Below, piece by piece: positions 61,894-64,000 of a stretch of DNA of 64,000 nucleotides. The notes beneath the pieces are model-generated. The model had not been told where the DNA came from. It saw nothing but the letters and a program-made list of their open reading frames with translations, and made no database searches. The position numbers and the translations under genes were made by a program. The first letter of the stretch is position 1, and every line of letters begins with the position of its first letter. The DNA lies in contig LR882958.1 in NCBI GenBank assembly GCA_904830895.1, positions 5,165,501-5,229,500 of the forward strand. The letters are read 5' to 3'. This DNA comes from Planktothrix rubescens CCAP 1459/22 (GTDB lineage: Bacteria > Cyanobacteriota > Cyanobacteriia > Cyanobacteriales > Microcoleaceae).

Positions 61894-63411
61894 TTAACTG
61901 ATGACTGATTTAACGACCCGTTGAATCACATCATCAATTGTTAAATTGTCCGTTTGAATTTCCATCGCATCAGCGGCTTTTCTCAAGGGTGAAATAACTC
62001 GATTACTGTCAAGCCGATCGCGCTCGGCAATATCCTGTTCTAATTGTTCCTGAGTAATTTCCGTTTTCCCTTGACTATGCAGTTCTAATAATCTCCGTTT
62101 TGCCCGCTCTTGTACAGATGCAGTTAGGAAAATTTTTAATTCGGCATCGGGGAATACTGTTGTGCCAATATCCCTACCTTCAGCAACAATTCCACCTTGA
62201 TTCCCAAACGCCTGTTGCTGTTTAACCAAAGCCTGACGCACAGCCCATTGAGCCGCGATCGCCGATACCTGAGCCGTCACTTCCAAGGATCGAATCGCTT
62301 CAGTCACATCCTGACCATTAATCAGGGTTCTGGGTTGTTCTCTGTCGGGGATCAATTCAATCCGACATTGACTGACAATTTCAGCTATAGCAACTTCATC
62401 CTCCACCGCAATTCCAGACTGTAACACCAACCAAGTCACGGCCCGATACATCGCCCCGGTATCTAAATATAACAATCCCAAAGCCTGGGCAATTTTGCGG
62501 GTAACGGTAGATTTCCCGGCTCCGGCTGGGCCATCAATGGCAATAATCGGTTGACGACGGTGCAGAATCAGATTATCAATTAAACGAGTTTGTCCCACAC
62601 GAGCCGCGATCGCTAATAACCCCTTGGTTTCCACTGTAGCTAAGGGAATTAAAGTTTGGGGTTCCACTAAATCAATATATTCTACCTGTACCTCCGGTTC
62701 CGTCTCCAATTCAGTTTGGACAAAGGTTTTAATCTCCGTAGCAGAATTACAACCTTTGTGGAAATGTTCTTGTCCGCGACGTAGAGCCCGATATAAAACC
62801 GTTGCTTGTTGTTGTTCTGATAAAGTTAAATATTGATTCCGAGAACTATAGGCCAATCCCGACGACTCCCGCACAATTGGACAGGAAATAATCTCAATTG
62901 GCAAATTCAAATCCTGAACTAGACCTTGAATAATCGCCACCTGTTGGGCATCTTTTTGTCCAAAATAGGCCCGATCCGGTTGAACTAAATTCAATAATTT
63001 CGTCACAACCGTCGCCACCCCTGGAAAATGTCCGGGGCGAGATTTCCCGCACAACCCCGTGATCAGGGATGCTGGAGGAATCACCATCGTCTGCACCGAG
63101 GATTGATACATCTCCTCTACCGACGGAGCAAATATAACATCAACTCCGGCCTGTTCACACTGCTGCAAATCCGTTTCTAACCGCCTAGGATAGTTTTGGA
63201 AATCCTCATTCGGCCCAAATTGCAGAGGATTCACAAAAATACTCACCACCACCAAACCATTTTCGGCTTTAGCCCGTTGAATTAAGCTCAGATGTCCCAA
63301 ATGTAAGCCCCCCATTGTAGGCACTAGACCCACAAAATTTAGGGGATTTTGAGTTCGGTAGGAACGCAGATAACACCGCAGAGCAGCAACGCTAGTCAAC
63401 AGACGAACCAT
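61894..63411 (-). CDS. panC-cmk: Bifunctional pantoate-beta-alanine ligase / cytidylate kinase
   Basis: 505 residues. PanC (about 1-275) has the nucleotidyl motif TMGGLHLGH and GKSRPGHFPGV, and makes pantothenate from pantoate and beta-alanine. CMK (about 285-505) has the P-loop DGPAGAGKST, the TGAMYR acceptor motif and GRDIGT, and phosphorylates CMP or dCMP. The fusion is standard in cyanobacteria and joins coenzyme A synthesis with pyrimidine nucleotide metabolism in one polypeptide. Flanked by heptamer repeats on both sides. Length is normal. Confidence 0.97.
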   Translation of the reverse strand: MVRLLTSVAALRCYLRSYRTQNPLNFVGLVPTMGGLHLGHLSLIQRAKAENGLVVVSIFVNPLQFGPNEDFQNYPRRLETDLQQCEQAGVDVIFAPSVEEMYQSSVQTMVIPPASLITGLCGKSRPGHFPGVATVVTKLLNLVQPDRAYFGQKDAQQVAIIQGLVQDLNLPIEIISCPIVRESSGLAYSSRNQYLTLSEQQQATVLYRALRRGQEHFHKGCNSATEIKTFVQTELETEPEVQVEYIDLVEPQTLIPLATVETKGLLAIAARVGQTRLIDNLILHRRQPIIAIDGPAGAGKSTVTRKIAQALGLLYLDTGAMYRAVTWLVLQSGIAVEDEVAIAEIVSQCRIELIPDREQPRTLINGQDVTEAIRSLEVTAQVSAIAAQWAVRQALVKQQQAFGNQGGIVAEGRDIGTTVFPDAELKIFLTASVQERAKRRLLELHSQGKTEITQEQLEQDIAERDRLDSNRVISPLRKAADAMEIQTDNLTIDDVIQRVVKSVIS

Positions 63412-63567
63412 AAATCAGTTATCAGTTATCAGTTATCAGTTATCAGTTTAAGAGTTATCAGTGCAAGAGTTGATTGTTAATATTTGTTAACTAAAAACTG
63501 TTAACTGATGACTGTTAACTAAAAACTGTTAACTGATGACTGTTAACTGTTAACTGATGACTGATTA
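63412..63567. repeat. Heptamer tandem repeats (CAGTTAT, TGTTAAC)
   Basis: CAGTTAT units at 63417-63445 and then ACTGTTAACTGATG units to 63560, giving inverted and direct copies. Not a CRISPR array: there are no unique spacers. Confidence 0.85.
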
Positions 63568-64000
63568 CTAATTAGCAGTCAATACATCAATTTGCACGGG
63601 AGCAACTCCACTACCAATCATCCCAATTGCTTGAGCCGCTCCTTTAGATAAATCAAGTACACGACCTCCGGCATAGGGGCCACGATCATTAATCCGCACC
63701 ACAACGGATTGGCCGTTATCTTTATTTGTGACTCGCACCGTCGTCCCAAAGGGTAAAGAGGGATGGGCTGCGGTTAAATCGTATTGGTTAAAGGTTTCTC
63801 CATTAGCCGTTAAGTTTCCATCAAAGCCAGGGCCATACCAAGAAGCCCAACCCTCAATCCGTCGAAACAAAAATCCCGTCGCTACGTCTGGAATCGAAAG
63901 TTTAGGTTGACCTTCAATAGTATTCAAAGGAGGAGCATTCCCAATTTGGCGTCTGAGTCTATTTGTGGCTTGTAGGGCATCCGTTGCCGTGTCATTGGTG
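63568..64000 (-). CDS. rlpA: RlpA-like lytic transglycosylase (partial, open at right edge)
   Basis: The frame is open to the end of the window, about 143 residues read here. The C-terminal double-psi beta-barrel (about the last 90 residues) has [12 protein letters not shown], the GTTVRVTN strand and [16 protein letters not shown] with the catalytic Asp of RlpA. In Pseudomonas RlpA cleaves naked glycan strands at septa. The upstream part in view ([17 protein letters not shown]) is a helical linker. The N-terminal signal and any start codon lie outside the window. Confidence 0.9.
   Translation of the reverse strand, partial: TNDTATDALQATNRLRRQIGNAPPLNTIEGQPKLSIPDVATGFLFRRIEGWASWYGPGFDGNLTANGETFNQYDLTAAHPSLPFGTTVRVTNKDNGQSVVVRINDRGPYAGGRVLDLSKGAAQAIGMIGSGVAPVQIDVLTAN

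Noticed and set aside
63412-63567. Possible CRISPR array
   Set aside because: Units are 7 bases and contiguous, with no constant-length spacers and no cas genes.

Overview
The window is chromosomal DNA of a filamentous cyanobacterium of the Oscillatoriales type (Planktothrix/Microcoleus-like). The genus is inferred; the phylum is well supported. Supporting genes are chlorophyll synthase ChlG, Psb28, a BciB-type 8-vinyl reductase, the PanC-CMK fusion, CofG, XisH/XisI, a glutamine riboswitch with a downstream peptide, and a ClC channel fused to CBS and Usp domains. Many HIP1 octamers (GCGATCGC) and the intergenic heptamer repeats and palindromes typical of this group point the same way.

Layout. 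0-17.9 kb is mostly housekeeping: a desaturase tail, a rubrerythrin/PerR pair sharing a divergent promoter with a PerR box, tRNA-Ala, a pentapeptide protein, murG, an Opp-type ATPase, initiator tRNA, pyrF, a BadF-type kinase, an S1-domain protein, a dienelactone hydrolase, a GntR regulator, prolyl oligopeptidase, cofG, tRNA-Cys and nurA.

18-32.5 kb is an accessory island almost entirely on the minus strand. Module 1 (18.4-24.9 kb) is a variant Hsp70 machine: DnaK-like ATPase, zinc-ribbon/LysM membrane protein, large TPR membrane protein, J-like protein without HPD, and a GrpE-like protein. Module 2 (26.7-31.8 kb) is a complete ubiquitin-like conjugation operon: E1, ubiquitin-like modifier, E2 with HPN motif and active-site Cys, JAMM isopeptidase, an unlisted 46-residue membrane protein, a zinc-ribbon TPR protein and a degenerate PIN-like protein. 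The modules are separated by xisH/xisI and by one copy of a 450-bp direct duplication. The second copy lies upstream of E1 and encodes a very acidic 61-residue protein that is frameshifted in the first copy. A 30-bp AT-rich motif occurs four times, at module edges. This is the best candidate for an undescribed system.

32.5-64 kb returns to core genes: arfB, a sugar-type ABC ATPase, a topoisomerase IIA A subunit lacking the GyrA-box, two-component proteins, fabG, trxA, PBP1A, chlG, psb28, moaB, a SPOR protein, a chemoreceptor overlapping a binding lipoprotein gene, typA, the riboswitch and its peptide, bciB, pbpC, ClC, panC-cmk and the edge of rlpA. IS200/IS605-derived remnants punctuate this half. 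One splits a GxxExxY gene, one sits directly before the bciB start codon and has apparently removed the 5' end of pbpC, and one carries a tnpB fragment beside an EAL-domain gene remnant.
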